DNA from: Rhizobium sp. CCGE 510
Lineage (GTDB): Bacteria; Pseudomonadota; Alphaproteobacteria; Rhizobiales; Rhizobiaceae
Reading direction: 5' to 3'
Assembly: GCF_000292525.1 (NCBI RefSeq)
Contig: NZ_AEYF01000032.1
Location: 1-61,835, forward strand
Length of the DNA: 61,835 nt
A program made the position numbers and the translations under genes. Shown piece by piece: positions 1 to 10,131 of the stretch. The notes under the pieces are model-generated. The model saw only the letters and a list, made by a program, of their open reading frames with translations. It made no database searches and was not told the origin of the DNA. Positions within the stretch are counted from its first letter, which is position 1. Every line of letters begins with the position of its first letter.

Positions 1-48
1 CACCCTCTCCTCAAACCTACCCGAAGGCCGGAATGACGGAGCACGGCA

Positions 49-888
49 ATGGCGCATGTAATCACGCAGCCACGCCGTCGTTTCGCCTACGTCACCCTCG
101 TCACCAACGCCGACTACGCCATGGGCGCCACCGCCCTGGCGCACTCGCTTCGCCGTACCGGAACCGATGCCGACATCGTCGTTCTCCACACCGGCGTCGT
201 CGATGTGGACGCCCTCGCCCGCCTCAAAGCCCTCGATTGCCGCCTGATCGAGGTCGAGCACCTGCCTCTGTCTGCCGCCTTCAACGAACGCCATGCGCGC
301 GGTCAGCTCCATTCGGTAGCCCCGTTCACCAAGGGCCGCAAGCCGGAGTTTCATTCGCCGCTCGACAATTTCTGCAAGCTCAGGCTGTGGCAGCTCGTCG
401 AATACGAACGCTGCGTCTTCATCGACGCCGATGCCCTGGTGCTGAAGAACGTCGACAGGCTCTTCCTCTATCCCGAATTCTCCGCCGCCCCCAATGTCTA
501 CGAAAACCTCGCCGACTTCCGCCGCATGAATTCCGGCGTCTTCGTCGCCACGCCGTCGCATGACACATTCCAACACATGCTTAAACGTCTCGATAGGCCG
601 GACGTTTTCTGGCGGCGCACCGATCAGACCTTTCTCGAGACTTTCTTCCCGGATTGGCACGGCCTGCCTGTTTATTTCAACATGCTGCAATATGTATGGT
701 TCACCATGCCCGAGCTTTGGGACTGGAAGAGCATTTCGATCCTGCATTACCAATATGAAAAACCGTGGGAAAAGGATCATCCCAAGGCAGCGCGGCTACA
801 ACCTTTGATCGATCTGTGGCACCGTTTCCACGATGACGGCGATGTGCCCGAGATCACGGCGCTGGATAATCCGGAAGGGGCAGCATGA
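49..888 (+). CDS. Glycosyltransferase family 8 (glycogenin-like)
   Basis: The 279-aa protein looks like a GT8 retaining glycosyltransferase that would move a sugar from a nucleotide-sugar donor to an unknown acceptor. The N-terminus has the family's opening strand and donor loop (AYVTLVTNADYAMGA, residues 13-27). A DxD metal-binding motif lies in FIDADAL (residues 124-130), and a C-terminal HYQYEKPW resembles the HxxGxxKPW signature of glycogenins. There is no signal peptide, so it is probably cytoplasmic. The gene overlaps the next gene by 4 bp (ATGA), so the two are translationally coupled. The acceptor and pathway cannot be read from the sequence; polysaccharide or glycogen-primer chemistry are both possible. 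Confidence 0.85.
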   Translation: MAHVITQPRRRFAYVTLVTNADYAMGATALAHSLRRTGTDADIVVLHTGVVDVDALARLKALDCRLIEVEHLPLSAAFNERHARGQLHSVAPFTKGRKPEFHSPLDNFCKLRLWQLVEYERCVFIDADALVLKNVDRLFLYPEFSAAPNVYENLADFRRMNSGVFVATPSHDTFQHMLKRLDRPDVFWRRTDQTFLETFFPDWHGLPVYFNMLQYVWFTMPELWDWKSISILHYQYEKPWEKDHPKAARLQPLIDLWHRFHDDGDVPEITALDNPEGAA

Positions 889-1802
889 AAGTACTGGTAT
901 CTGGCGGAACGGGTCTCGTCGGCCGGTATGTCGTCGAGGAGCTGCTGGCTGCCGGATATCAGGTGATCGTCGGCGGGCGCCGTGCGCCCCTGCCCCGCCT
1001 CTTCTCTCGCCCGGTCGAGTTCGCAGCGCTTTCGCTCGATCCCGACAAGGATCAGATCGACGTCTTCGACGATGCCTATTTCTTCGTCCACGCCGCCTTC
1101 AGCCATGTCCCGGGCAAATATCGCGGCGGCGAGGGCAACGATCCGAAAACCTTCCACCGGCTGAACCTCGACGGCACCGTCCGGCTTTTCGAAGCCGCCA
1201 AACGCGCTGGCACACGCCGCTGCGTCTTCCTGTCCAGCCGCGCCGCCTATGGCGAACATCCCGCGGGAACCGAGCTTACGGAAACGATGCTGGCCAAGCC
1301 CGAAACGCTCTACGGCCAGATCAAGCTTGATGCCGAACGCGCGCTTGCCCACCTTTCCACGCCAGGTTTTGCCGGCGTGAGCCTGAGGGCGACCGGCATC
1401 TACGGCGATCTCTCGCCGAACAAATGGGACGGCCTCATCACCGATTACCTCGCCGGCCGGCCGGTTGTTTCGCGTGTAGGAACGGAAGTTCACGGCCGCG
1501 ACCTCGGGCGTGCGGTACGGCTGCTGCTGGAGACGGAAAGCACCCGCATATCCGGCGAGGTCTTCAACGTCTCAGACATATCGGCCGACACCCGCGATAT
1601 CCTTTCACCTATCCAGCGCGAGACCAGGTGTCGACACGCCCTGCCGCCCCCCGCCGACGAGGTGCCGCTCAATCCCATGAGCACGGCGAAAATCCGCGCG
1701 CTCGGCTGGATGCCGGGCGGAGCGTCGCTGTTTGAGGAAACGATGCACCGGCTCGCCACAGCGCTGCCGACACCTCCGGAACACAGGTCCACGCAAGTCT
1801 GA
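885..1802 (+). CDS. NAD(P)-dependent epimerase/dehydratase (extended SDR)
   Basis: This 305-aa extended short-chain dehydrogenase/reductase probably acts on a nucleotide sugar. The N-terminal Rossmann nucleotide-binding motif GGTGLVG is at residues 7-13. The catalytic pair appears as YGQIK (YxxxK) after the SSRAAYG serine strand, the usual arrangement of NAD-dependent sugar epimerases/dehydratases. It overlaps the GT8 glycosyltransferase by four bases, so the pair is probably one operon in which this enzyme modifies a sugar or its donor. The exact substrate is unknown; UDP-glucose 4-epimerase-like or reductase activity are both possible. Confidence 0.85.
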   Translation: MKVLVSGGTGLVGRYVVEELLAAGYQVIVGGRRAPLPRLFSRPVEFAALSLDPDKDQIDVFDDAYFFVHAAFSHVPGKYRGGEGNDPKTFHRLNLDGTVRLFEAAKRAGTRRCVFLSSRAAYGEHPAGTELTETMLAKPETLYGQIKLDAERALAHLSTPGFAGVSLRATGIYGDLSPNKWDGLITDYLAGRPVVSRVGTEVHGRDLGRAVRLLLETESTRISGEVFNVSDISADTRDILSPIQRETRCRHALPPPADEVPLNPMSTAKIRALGWMPGGASLFEETMHRLATALPTPPEHRSTQV

Positions 1803-1857
1803 CGTTGCAGGATGCGCCAAATTGCAATCGGGGACCCGAATCGTCGGGGGATTGTCC

Positions 1858-2565
1858 ATGCAGGTCGCAACCACATCTGCCTCTATCATCTTGCGCGGTA
1901 CGTCTTCAGCAGCGGTCATATCTGCCGCCGGAAACGAGACCGACTTGGGTGTGCTGAAGCTGCAGCGCAGCACCCAGACGCTGCAGCAGATGCGGCAGAC
2001 CTTGGCGAATTCCGGGGACGAAGCCAAGACGAAGGCACAACGCAAGCTCGACGAGGCAAAGCAGCAGCTGGAGATGTTGAAGAACTCCAACATGCCGCCT
2101 GAAGTGGTCGCCCGGCTGGCCGCCGAACTGGCGCGCAAGCTCGGCACCGCCGCTTCCGAATTCGCATCATCAGTCGCGACTGGCAGCCCCGCAGCAGCCG
2201 CTCCAATGGATGCGACCACGGATGCAACGGCCGCCACGACGAGTGGGACCGAGGCTGCTCTGACGGATGCCTCAGCAAAAACCGCGACCGAAGCGACCGG
2301 ATCGCAGGAACCGGTCGACGCCGCCCAGGCCCGCGAGGCCTATCAGAGCATAGCCGAGGACGCCCCAAAATCCTCGGGCATCTCGGCCGATGACCGGGAA
2401 ACGATGGAAGAGTTCAAGGCGGTCGTGCGCGAACTCAAGCAATTGCTCGAAAAGGCGATGCACGACCTGCGGCAGCAGAGCCGGCAGCCCGGGGCCAATG
2501 CCGTTCCTGATATGGCAGGCTTCTCCATCGGCACTGCAACAAGACCGACAAGCATCGTCGTCTGA
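1858..2565 (+). CDS. Hypothetical Ala/Thr-rich protein with a helical repeat segment
   Basis: I do not recognise this 235-aa protein. It has no convincing signal peptide or membrane segment. Residues about 25-75 form an amphipathic, Gln/Lys/Glu-rich stretch likely to be a coiled coil (KLDEAKQQLEML). A low-complexity Ala/Thr/Ser region follows (about 95-150), then a second helical stretch (EFKAVVRELKQLLEKAMHD). The ATG at 1858 is preferred because the frame upstream runs through the end of the epimerase gene. Low-complexity composition of this kind is common in surface or flagellar accessory proteins of rhizobia, but no function is assigned. Confidence 0.65.
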   Translation: MQVATTSASIILRGTSSAAVISAAGNETDLGVLKLQRSTQTLQQMRQTLANSGDEAKTKAQRKLDEAKQQLEMLKNSNMPPEVVARLAAELARKLGTAASEFASSVATGSPAAAAPMDATTDATAATTSGTEAALTDASAKTATEATGSQEPVDAAQAREAYQSIAEDAPKSSGISADDRETMEEFKAVVRELKQLLEKAMHDLRQQSRQPGANAVPDMAGFSIGTATRPTSIVV

Positions 2566-2681
2566 CCATCGGTCGCATCCCGCCGATAGGACGTGAAACG
2601 GGCTCAGTCTTGTCGCATCCGGTATTTGCATCGGACATCCAGCCGTCTATGCTCGGTCAATCTCTCATGCCGGCAGATCGA

Positions 2682-3269
2682 ATGACCGCGAAAGAACTGA
2701 AAGCGCAGCTGCGCAATGAACGATTGTCGGCACGCGACGCCATCCCCGGCGACAAACGCGCCTCCAAAAGTCTCGCAATGGCTGACCATGCAGGCGAGGC
2801 GGTTGGTTTTGCGTTGGGCACGATTGTCTCCGGCTTCCTGCCCATCCGTTCGGAAGCTGATCTCAGGCCGCTGATGGCGCGCTTTGCCGTGCGCGGTGCG
2901 CGGCTCTGCGTGCCGGCGATCCTCGACCGCCAAACCATCGTCTTTCGCGAGCTGGCGGAGGGTGCGCCGCTTGTCGATACCGGTTTCGGCACGGTCGGCC
3001 CTGGCGCGGATGCCGCCATTCTTGACCCGGAAATCATGCTGGTGCCGCTTTCGGCCTTCGATGCCCGCGGCCACCGCATCGGTTATGGCGCCGGCCACTA
3101 CGACCGCGCCATCAGCCGGCTGAGGCAAAAAGGCCTGCATCCGAAGCTGATCGGCATTGCATTCGACTGCCAGGAAGTGGCACATGTGCCCGCTGAGCCG
3201 CACGACATAAGCCTGGATGCCATCCTGACAGAAAGCGGCCTTCGCTTTTTTGCTTCTTGGATTGGATAG
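2682..3269 (+). CDS. 5-formyltetrahydrofolate cyclo-ligase
   Basis: This enzyme converts 5-formyl-THF to 5,10-methenyl-THF using ATP and so recovers folate stored as folinic acid. The 195-aa product has the family's basic N-terminus (KELKAQLRNERLSARD), the central SGFLPIRSE segment and the signature GYGAGHYDRAI near the C-terminus. The start is uncertain: ATG at 2649, 2667 and 2682 and TTG at 2610 are all in frame without a clear ribosome binding site. 2682 matches the usual family N-terminus. The gene ends three bases before the YmdB-like gene, so they are co-transcribed. In many proteobacteria it sits beside 6S RNA and zapA; here those are 27 kb away. Confidence 0.9.
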   Translation: MTAKELKAQLRNERLSARDAIPGDKRASKSLAMADHAGEAVGFALGTIVSGFLPIRSEADLRPLMARFAVRGARLCVPAILDRQTIVFRELAEGAPLVDTGFGTVGPGADAAILDPEIMLVPLSAFDARGHRIGYGAGHYDRAISRLRQKGLHPKLIGIAFDCQEVAHVPAEPHDISLDAILTESGLRFFASWIG

Positions 3270-3272
3270 GGA

Positions 3273-4097
3273 ATGCGGCTGCTTTTTTTGGGTGACATGG
3301 TCGGCAAGACGGGACGCACGGCGGTCTGGGAGCGCCTACCCGGCCTGATCTCCGACCTCAAGCTCGATTTCGTCGTCGTCAACGGCGAGAATGCCGCCGG
3401 CGGCTTCGGCATCACCGAGGACATCTTTCTGGAGACGATCAATGCTGGCGCCGATGTGGTGACCACAGGCAATCACGTCTGGGACCAGAAGGAGGCCGTG
3501 GCTTTCGCCGGGCGGCACGATCAGTTCCTGCGGCCGGCCAACTATCCGCAAGGCACCCCCGGCCGAGGCTCCGGCCTGTTCTATGCCAGGAACGGCGCGC
3601 GCGTGCTCGTCGCCAACGTCATGGGCCGGGTCTTCATGCATCCGGAACTCGACGACCCATTCAAATCAGCGGAAGTGATCCTTGCCGCCTGCCCGCTCAC
3701 GGAGCAGGCCGATGCGATCATCTTCGATTTTCATGCGGAGGCGACCAGCGAGAAGCAATGTTTCGGACATTTCGTCGACGGTCGCGCCAGTTTCGTCGTT
3801 GGCACCCACACGCATGTGCCGACCGCCGACGCACAGATCCTGAACGGCGGAACTGCCTACATGTCTGATGCCGGCATGTGCGGCGACTACGACTCCTCCC
3901 TCGGCATGGATAAGGAAGAGCCGCTCAACCGCTTCATCTCCAAGATGCCGAAAGGCCGCATGGAAGCCGCAAATGGCCCGGCGACGATCTGCGGCGTCGG
4001 CGTGGAGATTTCCGATAGAACGGGCCTGGCCGAAAAAATCGCGCCGCTCCGGCTCGGGCCGCGGCTGGCCGAGACGGTGCCGGAGTTCTGGCGCTAG
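3273..4097 (+). CDS. TIGR00282-type metallophosphoesterase (YmdB-like)
   Basis: This 274-aa calcineurin-fold phosphodiesterase resembles YmdB, a 2',3'-cyclic-nucleotide phosphodiesterase described in Bacillus. Metal ligands are visible in the order expected: FLGDMVGKTG near the N-terminus, VVNGENAAGG, TGNHVWDQKE and VGTHTHVPTAD. DAGMCGDYDSSLGM near the C-terminus is also characteristic. The length agrees with the family (about 265-275 aa). It lies 3 bp downstream of the folate cyclo-ligase gene in the same operon. The in vivo substrate in alphaproteobacteria is not established. Confidence 0.9.
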   Translation: MRLLFLGDMVGKTGRTAVWERLPGLISDLKLDFVVVNGENAAGGFGITEDIFLETINAGADVVTTGNHVWDQKEAVAFAGRHDQFLRPANYPQGTPGRGSGLFYARNGARVLVANVMGRVFMHPELDDPFKSAEVILAACPLTEQADAIIFDFHAEATSEKQCFGHFVDGRASFVVGTHTHVPTADAQILNGGTAYMSDAGMCGDYDSSLGMDKEEPLNRFISKMPKGRMEAANGPATICGVGVEISDRTGLAEKIAPLRLGPRLAETVPEFWR

Positions 4098-4197
4098 AGT
4101 AATTCCAGCAAAATACGCAGCGGTTTGCGTCCTAAATCGTGTAAAAACAAAGAGATATAGCATGTCCGCGGTTCGGAGAAAAACGGAAATGCGCTAA
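4098..4197. repeat. Intergenic palindromic element (rhizobial repeat type)
   Basis: The spacer after the YmdB-like gene contains an imperfect hairpin at about 4157-4197 (arms beginning TAGCATGTCCG and ending CGGAAATGCGCTA) preceded by AACAAAGAGATA. I recall near-identical blocks recurring between genes in Rhizobium genomes, so this is probably one copy of a dispersed intergenic repeat. Only the hairpin is visible directly here; no second copy occurs in this window. A start-to-stop frame through it does not look like a gene. Confidence 0.45.
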
Positions 4198-4312
4198 ACC
4201 CGACCCGCGCTCCCCAACACACAATCGTGAGCATCTCTAGTCTGGACCGCTGCGACCTCATACCGCATCCTTCCGCCGCCAATTCAAAGTGATAGAGCGC
4301 CGGAGGGCTGGC

Positions 4313-5155
4313 ATGAAGCCGCAATATCTCGTCCTCGCTATCGCATGCGCGGGCGTCGCCGCGCCAGCGCCTGCCAGGGCACAGGATGATCGACCGCCCG
4401 TCAGCCAGTGCCAGGCGATCGCCCAGAATGTCCCGAAGGCAACCTTCGCAAGCTTTTCCGGCGCCGCGCCGCTGACACCTGCCGTCTCCGAGGGCGAAGA
4501 CGTCAAATTCACCTTCCTCGGCCATTCCACCTTCGAGATCGAAACGCCCGGCGGCATCGTCATCGCGACAGACTATAATGGCTGGTATCGGCCGGCGACG
4601 ACGCCCGATGTCGTGACCATGAACAAGGCGCATCCGACTCACTACACCCTAACGCCCGATCCTGAGATCAAGCATGTGCTGCATGGCTGGAGCGATGTTC
4701 CGGGCGAGAAGGCCAAAATCAATCTCGTCATTGGCGATGCCTACATCCGCAATGTCCCGACGGATATCCGCTTCAGCTATGGCCTCGGCGGCTCGCAGGA
4801 AAACGGCAATTCCGTTTTTATCTTCGAGATCGCCGGCCTCTGCATCGGCCATCTCGGCCACCTGCACTATGAGCTGACGGATGCCCATTACACCGAGATC
4901 GGTCGCCTCGACATCGTCATGGTTCCTGTCGACGGCGGCCTGACCATGGGCGCCGATAGCATGAGCCGCGTCATCAAGCGGCTACGCTCGTCGTTGATTT
5001 TGCCGATGCACCGCCGCGGCCCGCCGGTCGAAGCCTTCGTCTCGATGTTCGGCCAGGATTTCGACGTTGCCAATGCGCCTGGGGACAGTATCGCCGTCTC
5101 CATGCGCACTCTGCCGAAAAAACCGCTGATCTATGTCCTGAAGGGTGTGCAGTAA
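4313..5155 (+). CDS. Secreted MBL-fold metal-dependent hydrolase
   Basis: The 280-aa protein has a cleavable signal peptide (MKPQYLVLAIACAGVAAPAPARA) and a metallo-beta-lactamase fold of the UlaG-like type. FLGHSTFEIETPGG is followed by TDYNGW, and later GHLGHLHYEL and a C-terminal LPMHRRG supply His/Asp metal ligands. One ligand strand looks altered compared with the canonical HxHxDH: the expected motif reads NKAHPTHY. The start at 4313 has a good ribosome binding site (GGAGGG) and gives the signal peptide directly. It is periplasmic by inference, and the substrate is unknown. It ends in a terminator hairpin shared with the convergent gene. Confidence 0.8.
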   Translation: MKPQYLVLAIACAGVAAPAPARAQDDRPPVSQCQAIAQNVPKATFASFSGAAPLTPAVSEGEDVKFTFLGHSTFEIETPGGIVIATDYNGWYRPATTPDVVTMNKAHPTHYTLTPDPEIKHVLHGWSDVPGEKAKINLVIGDAYIRNVPTDIRFSYGLGGSQENGNSVFIFEIAGLCIGHLGHLHYELTDAHYTEIGRLDIVMVPVDGGLTMGADSMSRVIKRLRSSLILPMHRRGPPVEAFVSMFGQDFDVANAPGDSIAVSMRTLPKKPLIYVLKGVQ

Positions 5156-5180
5156 AAAGGCCCGGACGCTTCCGGGCCTT
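5153..5180. terminator. Convergent terminator hairpin
   Basis: A perfect 10-bp stem (AAGGCCCGGA, 5157-5166; TCCGGGCCTT, 5171-5180) with a 4-nt loop lies between the convergent MBL-fold and pyridoxamine-oxidase-like genes. The A-run at 5153-5158 gives a U-tract on the minus-strand transcript. Confidence 0.8.
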
Positions 5181-5186
5181 GCGCAA

Positions 5187-5690
5187 TCAAGCGAACTGCA
5201 GATGCCGCTTGATGCCGACATCAGGCGTCTTGTCGTCATCAAGATTGGCCTTGGCGATCTCCCAGCCGAATTTCAGCTTGTTGCCTGTCGAAACCCAGAT
5301 CTCGGCATCGTCCACATGGAGGGAAAGCATGGTGAGCTTCGGATCCTTCTTGCCGCCGTCATACCAGGCAGCGACGATCGAACTCCAATACTCCTCAATC
5401 TTGGAAGGGTCGGGGCGCACTTCGATCACACCGGCAAGGCAGGCGTGATAGTCGTGATCCTTACCAATGACGCAGAAATGCGCGCGGCTGCCGGGCTTGA
5501 TGGCGCGCACGATATCGGCGTCGGTCTTGGTGTAGAACCAGATCGTATTGGTGGTGGGATCGGCATGCGGCGCCATTGGCTGCATGTGCATGTCGAGCCC
5601 GGAAATTCCGAGCATGCCGGCATGAACATCGTTGACTTGATCCCAGAGCTGACGTGCTGGCTGTTCCTGCGCATCGCTGAGACTTGCCAT
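5187..5690 (-). CDS. Pyridoxamine 5'-phosphate oxidase-like stress protein
   Basis: This 167-aa protein belongs to the general-stress-protein-26-like branch of the PNPOx split-barrel fold, which usually binds FMN. Supporting stretches are the core [17 protein letters not shown] and [24 protein letters not shown], then [36 protein letters not shown]. The last is typical of the family's dimer region. It is cytoplasmic, transcribed alone, and convergent with the MBL-fold gene. The physiological substrate of this branch is unknown; a link to stress is family knowledge, not visible here. Confidence 0.85.
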   Translation of the reverse strand: MASLSDAQEQPARQLWDQVNDVHAGMLGISGLDMHMQPMAPHADPTTNTIWFYTKTDADIVRAIKPGSRAHFCVIGKDHDYHACLAGVIEVRPDPSKIEEYWSSIVAAWYDGGKKDPKLTMLSLHVDDAEIWVSTGNKLKFGWEIAKANLDDDKTPDVGIKRHLQFA

Positions 5691-5829
5691 GACCGTTCCT
5701 TTCCGTTGGATGGAGTTCTTGAAACGTCATCCCCTCGCCTTTGTTCCAAACTGCTTTTTCCTTGAACGGGTGCCGTTTCGCTCTTATAAGGCGGCCCATT
5801 CCGAACAATATGACGTGGACAGGGGTGCC

Positions 5830-6576
5830 ATGGCTGGCCATTCACAGTTTAAAAACATCATGCACCGCAAGGGCCGTCAGGATTCCGTGCGGTCGAAAAT
5901 GTTCTCCAAGCTTGCACGCGAAATCACCGTTGCCGCCAAGGCCGGCCTGCCCGACCCGACGATGAATGCCCGCCTTCGCCTGGCGATCCAGAACGCCAAG
6001 GCTCAGTCAATGCCGAAGGACAATATCGACCGCGCCATCAAGAAGGCAGCCGGCGCCGACGGCGAAAACTACGATGAAGTCCGTTATGAGGGTTATGGCC
6101 CCGGCGGCACGGCGATCATCGTCGAAGCTCTGACCGATAACCGCAACCGCACCGCCTCCAACGTCCGTTCGATCTTCACCAAGGCTGGCGGAGCGCTTGG
6201 CGAAACCGGTTCCGTTTCCTTCTCCTTCGACCATGTCGGCGAAATCACCTACAAGCTTTCCGTCGGCGATGCCGACAAGGTGATGGAAGCCGCGATCGAA
6301 GCCGGCGCCGACGATGTCGAAACCGACGAAGACGGCCACTATATCACCTGCGGCTTCGAAACCCTTGGTGAAGTGGCAAAAGCACTGGAAGCAAGCCTCG
6401 GCGAAGCCGAGACTGTCAAAGCCGTCTGGCGCGCCCAGAACAACGTGCCGGTGGACGAAGAAAAGGCGCAGTCGTTGCTGAAGCTCATCGACAGCCTGGA
6501 AGACGATGACGACGTGCAGAACGTCTATTCGAACTTCGAGGTCTCGGAAGAAGTGCTGGCGAAACTCTCGGCCTGA
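5830..6576 (+). CDS. YebC/PmpR family regulator (probable ribosome-associated factor)
   Basis: The 248-aa protein starts with the conserved [18 protein letters not shown] and contains the [34 protein letters not shown] block and [21 protein letters not shown], all diagnostic of YebC. The family was annotated as transcriptional regulators; more recent work on relatives implicates them in translation of difficult (for example proline-rich) sequences. The longer in-frame extension to 5689 lacks conservation, so 5830 is the start. It ends in a strong terminator and lies in the ruv neighbourhood, a frequent context for yebC. Confidence 0.95.
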   Translation: MAGHSQFKNIMHRKGRQDSVRSKMFSKLAREITVAAKAGLPDPTMNARLRLAIQNAKAQSMPKDNIDRAIKKAAGADGENYDEVRYEGYGPGGTAIIVEALTDNRNRTASNVRSIFTKAGGALGETGSVSFSFDHVGEITYKLSVGDADKVMEAAIEAGADDVETDEDGHYITCGFETLGEVAKALEASLGEAETVKAVWRAQNNVPVDEEKAQSLLKLIDSLEDDDDVQNVYSNFEVSEEVLAKLSA

Positions 6577-6600
6577 ATTTCCTCAGAATGATCGTCAATG

Positions 6601-6628
6601 AAAAACCCGGCTGCGATGCCGGGTTTTT
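6601..6628 (+). terminator. Rho-independent terminator of yebC
   Basis: A perfect 11-bp stem (AAAAACCCGGC, 6601-6611; GCCGGGTTTTT, 6618-6628) with a 6-nt loop, ending in a T-run. It lies 24 bp after the yebC stop. Confidence 0.9.
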
Positions 6629-6687
6629 GCTGCCGATGGGCGGTCAGCGCTCGCGATGTTCCGGCCTCGAGGGGCTGCTTGCCCAGC

Positions 6688-7689
6688 CTACGCGGCGGCC
6701 CGCATGAAATTTCCCAAGCCCGCAAACAGCTCCACCGACGTTAACCGCGCTTCGATGTCGTGGATCGGCATCGAGATGATCACCTCGTCGGCCTGTGTTT
6801 CCTTGAGAAACGCCCCCAGTTTCGCCTCCGCCGTCCTCGGCGATCCGACCACGGCGTAACGCAGCGTGTGTTCGACGTTCATCTTCTCCATCTGCGACCA
6901 GAAACTTTCCATATCGGCCAACGGGCGCGGGAACGGGCCGCGGACATTGCGGCGCAGGTTGACGAACTGCTGCTCAGCGGAGGTGAAATGGTACCGCGCC
7001 TCTTCGTCGGTCGCAGCCACCGCACCCATGACGCCGACCATCACATAAGGTTTGTCGAGCGTCGCCGAGGGTTGGAAGCGATCGCGGTAGATCGCAATCG
7101 CATCGAGCAGCATGTCGGGCGCAAAATGCGAAGCGAAGGCATAGGGAAGTCCGAGCATGGCAGCAAGCTGGGCACTGTAGAGGCTGGAGCCGAGCAGCCA
7201 GATCGGGATATGTGATGAATTGCCGGGGACCGCAAGGATCGCCTGGTTTTCGACCGGCGTATCGAGGAGCTGCTGCAGTTCAACCACGTCGTTCGGGAAG
7301 CTGTTGGCGCCAGCCTCGAGATTGCGCCGCAGCGCCTGGGCCGTGCGCATGTCCGTTCCCGGCGCGCGCCCGAGGCCGAGATCGATGCGGCCGGGGAAGA
7401 GCGCCTCGAGCGTGCCGAACTGCTCGGCAATGACGAGCGGCGAATGATTGGGCAGCATGATGCCGCCGGAGCCGATGCGGATGCGCGTTGTTGCGGCCCC
7501 GACATGGCCGATGACGACTGATGTGGCGGCGCTGGCGATCCCCGGCATGCCGTGATGCTCGGCGAGCCAGAAGCGCTTGTAGCCGAATTGTTCGGCCTTC
7601 CCGGCCATCCGCGCCGAGCTCTCGAGAGACTGGCGAATACTGCTGCCTTCGGCAACGGGGGAAAGGTCGAGTATGGAGAAGGGAACCAT
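6688..7689 (-). CDS. LLM-class flavin-dependent oxidoreductase (luciferase-like)
   Basis: The 333-aa protein is a bacterial-luciferase-fold monooxygenase of the MsnO8-like group, expected to use reduced [17 protein letters not shown] at the N-terminus, [62 protein letters not shown] and PIWLLGSS are typical of the group. The in-frame extension up to 7764 is not conserved; ATG at 7689 has a ribosome binding site (GCAGG) and starts the family's first strand. Substrate unknown. It is transcribed alone, on the strand opposite yebC. Confidence 0.9.
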   Translation of the reverse strand: MVPFSILDLSPVAEGSSIRQSLESSARMAGKAEQFGYKRFWLAEHHGMPGIASAATSVVIGHVGAATTRIRIGSGGIMLPNHSPLVIAEQFGTLEALFPGRIDLGLGRAPGTDMRTAQALRRNLEAGANSFPNDVVELQQLLDTPVENQAILAVPGNSSHIPIWLLGSSLYSAQLAAMLGLPYAFASHFAPDMLLDAIAIYRDRFQPSATLDKPYVMVGVMGAVAATDEEARYHFTSAEQQFVNLRRNVRGPFPRPLADMESFWSQMEKMNVEHTLRYAVVGSPRTAEAKLGAFLKETQADEVIISMPIHDIEARLTSVELFAGLGNFMRAAA

Positions 7690-7766
7690 GGGAAACCTGC
7701 CGGGCAGTTGAACGATGCCGTCTATGTAGGTTGTCGCCCCAGCCATTCCAAACCATGCACCCAAAC

Positions 7767-7790
7767 AAAAGGGCCGCGCGAGCGCGACCC
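7767..7790 (-). terminator. Rho-independent terminator of the chemoreceptor gene
   Basis: On the minus strand GGGTCGCGC and GCGCGGCCC form a 9-bp stem (one G-U pair) followed directly by TTTTG, 26 bp after the chemoreceptor stop codon. Confidence 0.75.
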
Positions 7791-7815
7791 CGTGTCAGCT
7801 CTCAGAAGCCACGGC

Positions 7816-10131
7816 TTACCGGTGACGGCGCAGCACATGCACCTCGGCGCTTGGGTGGTGGTTTCCGTGCGGCAGCGTGAAATTACCGAGCTGGCGGTCC
7901 ATTTCCACGGCTTCCGTCGCCAGCCTGTGGATCGCCGCCGTCGTCTCCTCGACCATCGAGGCGTTCTGCTGCGTCATCGAGTCGAGTTCGGCGACGGCGC
8001 TGTTGATCTCGCGTAGCGTATTGGCTTCCTCACGGGTCGCACCCATGATCTCGTTGATCTGTCCGTTAATCGCCTCGACATGGGCGCCGATGCCGGTCAG
8101 CGCAACGCCGGCCTTTTCCACAAGCGCCACGCCGCTTTCGACTTCATGCGTCGATTTCTGCAGCAGGCTGGAGATTTCCTTTGCCGCACTCGACGAGCGC
8201 TGTGCCAGCTCGCGCACTTCCATGGCGACGACGGCGAAGCCCTTGCCCGATTCACCGGCGCGCGCCGCCTCGACGCCGGCATTGAGCGCCAGGAGGTTGG
8301 TCTGGAAAGCGATGTCGTCGATAACCGAGATGATCGTGTTGATCTGACGCGAAGACGTCTGGATTGCCTCCATCGCTGCAATCGTCTCGCGCATGATCTG
8401 TCCGGAGCCGGTCGTCTCCTTCTTGGCGTCGCGGGCGATGCGCTCGGCCTGTTCGGCTCGCTCGATCTGCCGGCGGACGGACTGGGTGATGGCGCTGATC
8501 GCATTCGCCGTCTCGGTGATCGAGCCGGCCTGACGCTCGGTGCGCCCGGCAAGCTCGTCGGCGCCGGTGCGCATCTCCTCGGAGCCGGCGCGCACCGCCA
8601 TCGAGTTGCCGCCGATGGCCGTCATTGTTTCACTCAACGTCGCGAGCGCCTCGTTGAAATTGACGCGCAGGCTTTCGAGCTCGTTCGGGAAACGGGTATC
8701 GATCTGGTAGGCGAGATCGCCAGTCGCCAGATGGTGCAGACCGTCATCGATCGCTTCGACGACGTGCTGCAGGCTCTTCGCCTCGGCTTCGCGCTCGGCC
8801 AGGTTCTGCTGGCGGTCGTGATCGGCCTGCAGGCGCGTTTCTTCGCTGGCGGCTTCGAGTTCGCGGCTTTCGATCAGCGACTGCCGGAAGCGGGCGAGCG
8901 CATTCGCCATCGTGCCGATCTCGTCCTTGCGGTTCAGGCTGCCGATCTCGCTGTCGAGCTTGCCGTCGGCAACATCACGGGTGACGCCGGCAAGCCGCGC
9001 AAGCGGCGAAAACAGGAAATTGGTGACGAGGCCGGTCGCCACCGCCATGACGACAAGCACGCCGATGCCGATCATCGTCAGCAGCGTGGCGATCTCGATC
9101 GAGCCGGCATTGAGCTCGCTCAAAAGCACGCTCTCGACAACGAGGAAGCGGTCGCCGCGATAGTCGATGCCGCCGACATAGGCGCGGGCCGTGCCGTCCG
9201 CCCGGCTGAAGTCGGCCACCGTCATCGCCGAACTGGCAAGCGCGCCCTTGATGAAGGTGAAAGGAGCGGTATCGAGCGTCGCAAGCTTGCCGCTTGCGTC
9301 GAGGCCGACGGCGGAGCCATCGCTGGAGACGATCGCTGCCCGCGCTGTGCTGCCCTGGACGATCCCCTTGCCAAGGATCCCGGTGACGATGTCTTCGCGC
9401 ACCTTGAAGAGAATGATGCCTTTGGCCGCCCCGAGTTTGATGATCGGCACGGCATAGAAGATCGCCGATCTGCCGCTGACGGTATCGACGCGAAGACCGG
9501 AAAAACCTGTCGGCGCGGCGTCATCGGTCGCCTTGGCGGTATTCTCGATCGCCTTGGCGAAGGCGATACCGGCGCCGGTGGTCTTCCAAGCGTCCGACTT
9601 CAGGTTTTCGGCGAAGTCGTCGTCCTTCTTGTAGGAATAGAGGACATTACCATCGAGGTCGGTGATCAACAGATCGCTGAAGGCGGTATCTTCGAGGTCG
9701 CGGGCAACTTCGCCCTGGGTCGTCTCGTGGTTCGAATAATAGAAGCCGCTCGGCCCTTCCGGCTTCATTAGTTTTTCACGCTGGTCTGCCGGATTGGGAT
9801 TGCTCGATATGAATACCTTCTTCAATTCGGCGCGGGCATCGCCGGAGGTCTTCTCGATCGTCTTCCAACCGCTTTTCAGGCTGGTGATCGACATCTGCAG
9901 CGCTTCGATGCGCGCAATCGAATTCGCCTGGTTTTCAAGCTGCGTCAGCTGGTCCTGCAGCATGTCGCCGCGAAAGATCAGCACGCTTTCCTTGGCCTTC
10001 AGCGCCTGCTCGTCGGAGATCCGGCTGCTGGCGAAATAGGCAAGCACGTCGATCACGGCGATCGACAGCACGGTCAGCAGAATGAATGTGGCAATGACCT
10101 TGAAGGACAGGGATTGAAATCTCTGTGCCAT
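7816..10131 (-). CDS. Methyl-accepting chemotaxis protein (large periplasmic sensor)
   Basis: This 771-aa transmembrane chemoreceptor passes ligand information to CheA/CheW. A first membrane helix (about residues 9-30) and a second (about 350-373) bracket a periplasmic sensor of about 320 residues, probably Cache-like. A HAMP region ([21 protein letters not shown]), a linker and the signalling domain with the hairpin tip [28 protein letters not shown] follow. The C-terminus ends in HVLRRHR without a CheR-tethering pentapeptide. ATG at 10131 is chosen because AAGGGG lies 10 nt upstream; a TTG six bases earlier is also possible. It stands alone, 44 kb from the che operon. Confidence 0.93.
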   Translation of the reverse strand: MAQRFQSLSFKVIATFILLTVLSIAVIDVLAYFASSRISDEQALKAKESVLIFRGDMLQDQLTQLENQANSIARIEALQMSITSLKSGWKTIEKTSGDARAELKKVFISSNPNPADQREKLMKPEGPSGFYYSNHETTQGEVARDLEDTAFSDLLITDLDGNVLYSYKKDDDFAENLKSDAWKTTGAGIAFAKAIENTAKATDDAAPTGFSGLRVDTVSGRSAIFYAVPIIKLGAAKGIILFKVREDIVTGILGKGIVQGSTARAAIVSSDGSAVGLDASGKLATLDTAPFTFIKGALASSAMTVADFSRADGTARAYVGGIDYRGDRFLVVESVLLSELNAGSIEIATLLTMIGIGVLVVMAVATGLVTNFLFSPLARLAGVTRDVADGKLDSEIGSLNRKDEIGTMANALARFRQSLIESRELEAASEETRLQADHDRQQNLAEREAEAKSLQHVVEAIDDGLHHLATGDLAYQIDTRFPNELESLRVNFNEALATLSETMTAIGGNSMAVRAGSEEMRTGADELAGRTERQAGSITETANAISAITQSVRRQIERAEQAERIARDAKKETTGSGQIMRETIAAMEAIQTSSRQINTIISVIDDIAFQTNLLALNAGVEAARAGESGKGFAVVAMEVRELAQRSSSAAKEISSLLQKSTHEVESGVALVEKAGVALTGIGAHVEAINGQINEIMGATREEANTLREINSAVAELDSMTQQNASMVEETTAAIHRLATEAVEMDRQLGNFTLPHGNHHPSAEVHVLRRHR

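Noticed and set aside
8080..9771. Long open frame opposite the first chemoreceptor gene (563 aa)
   Set aside because: It is the antisense of a well-supported MCP gene. It has no recognisable domain and arises from high GC at third positions.
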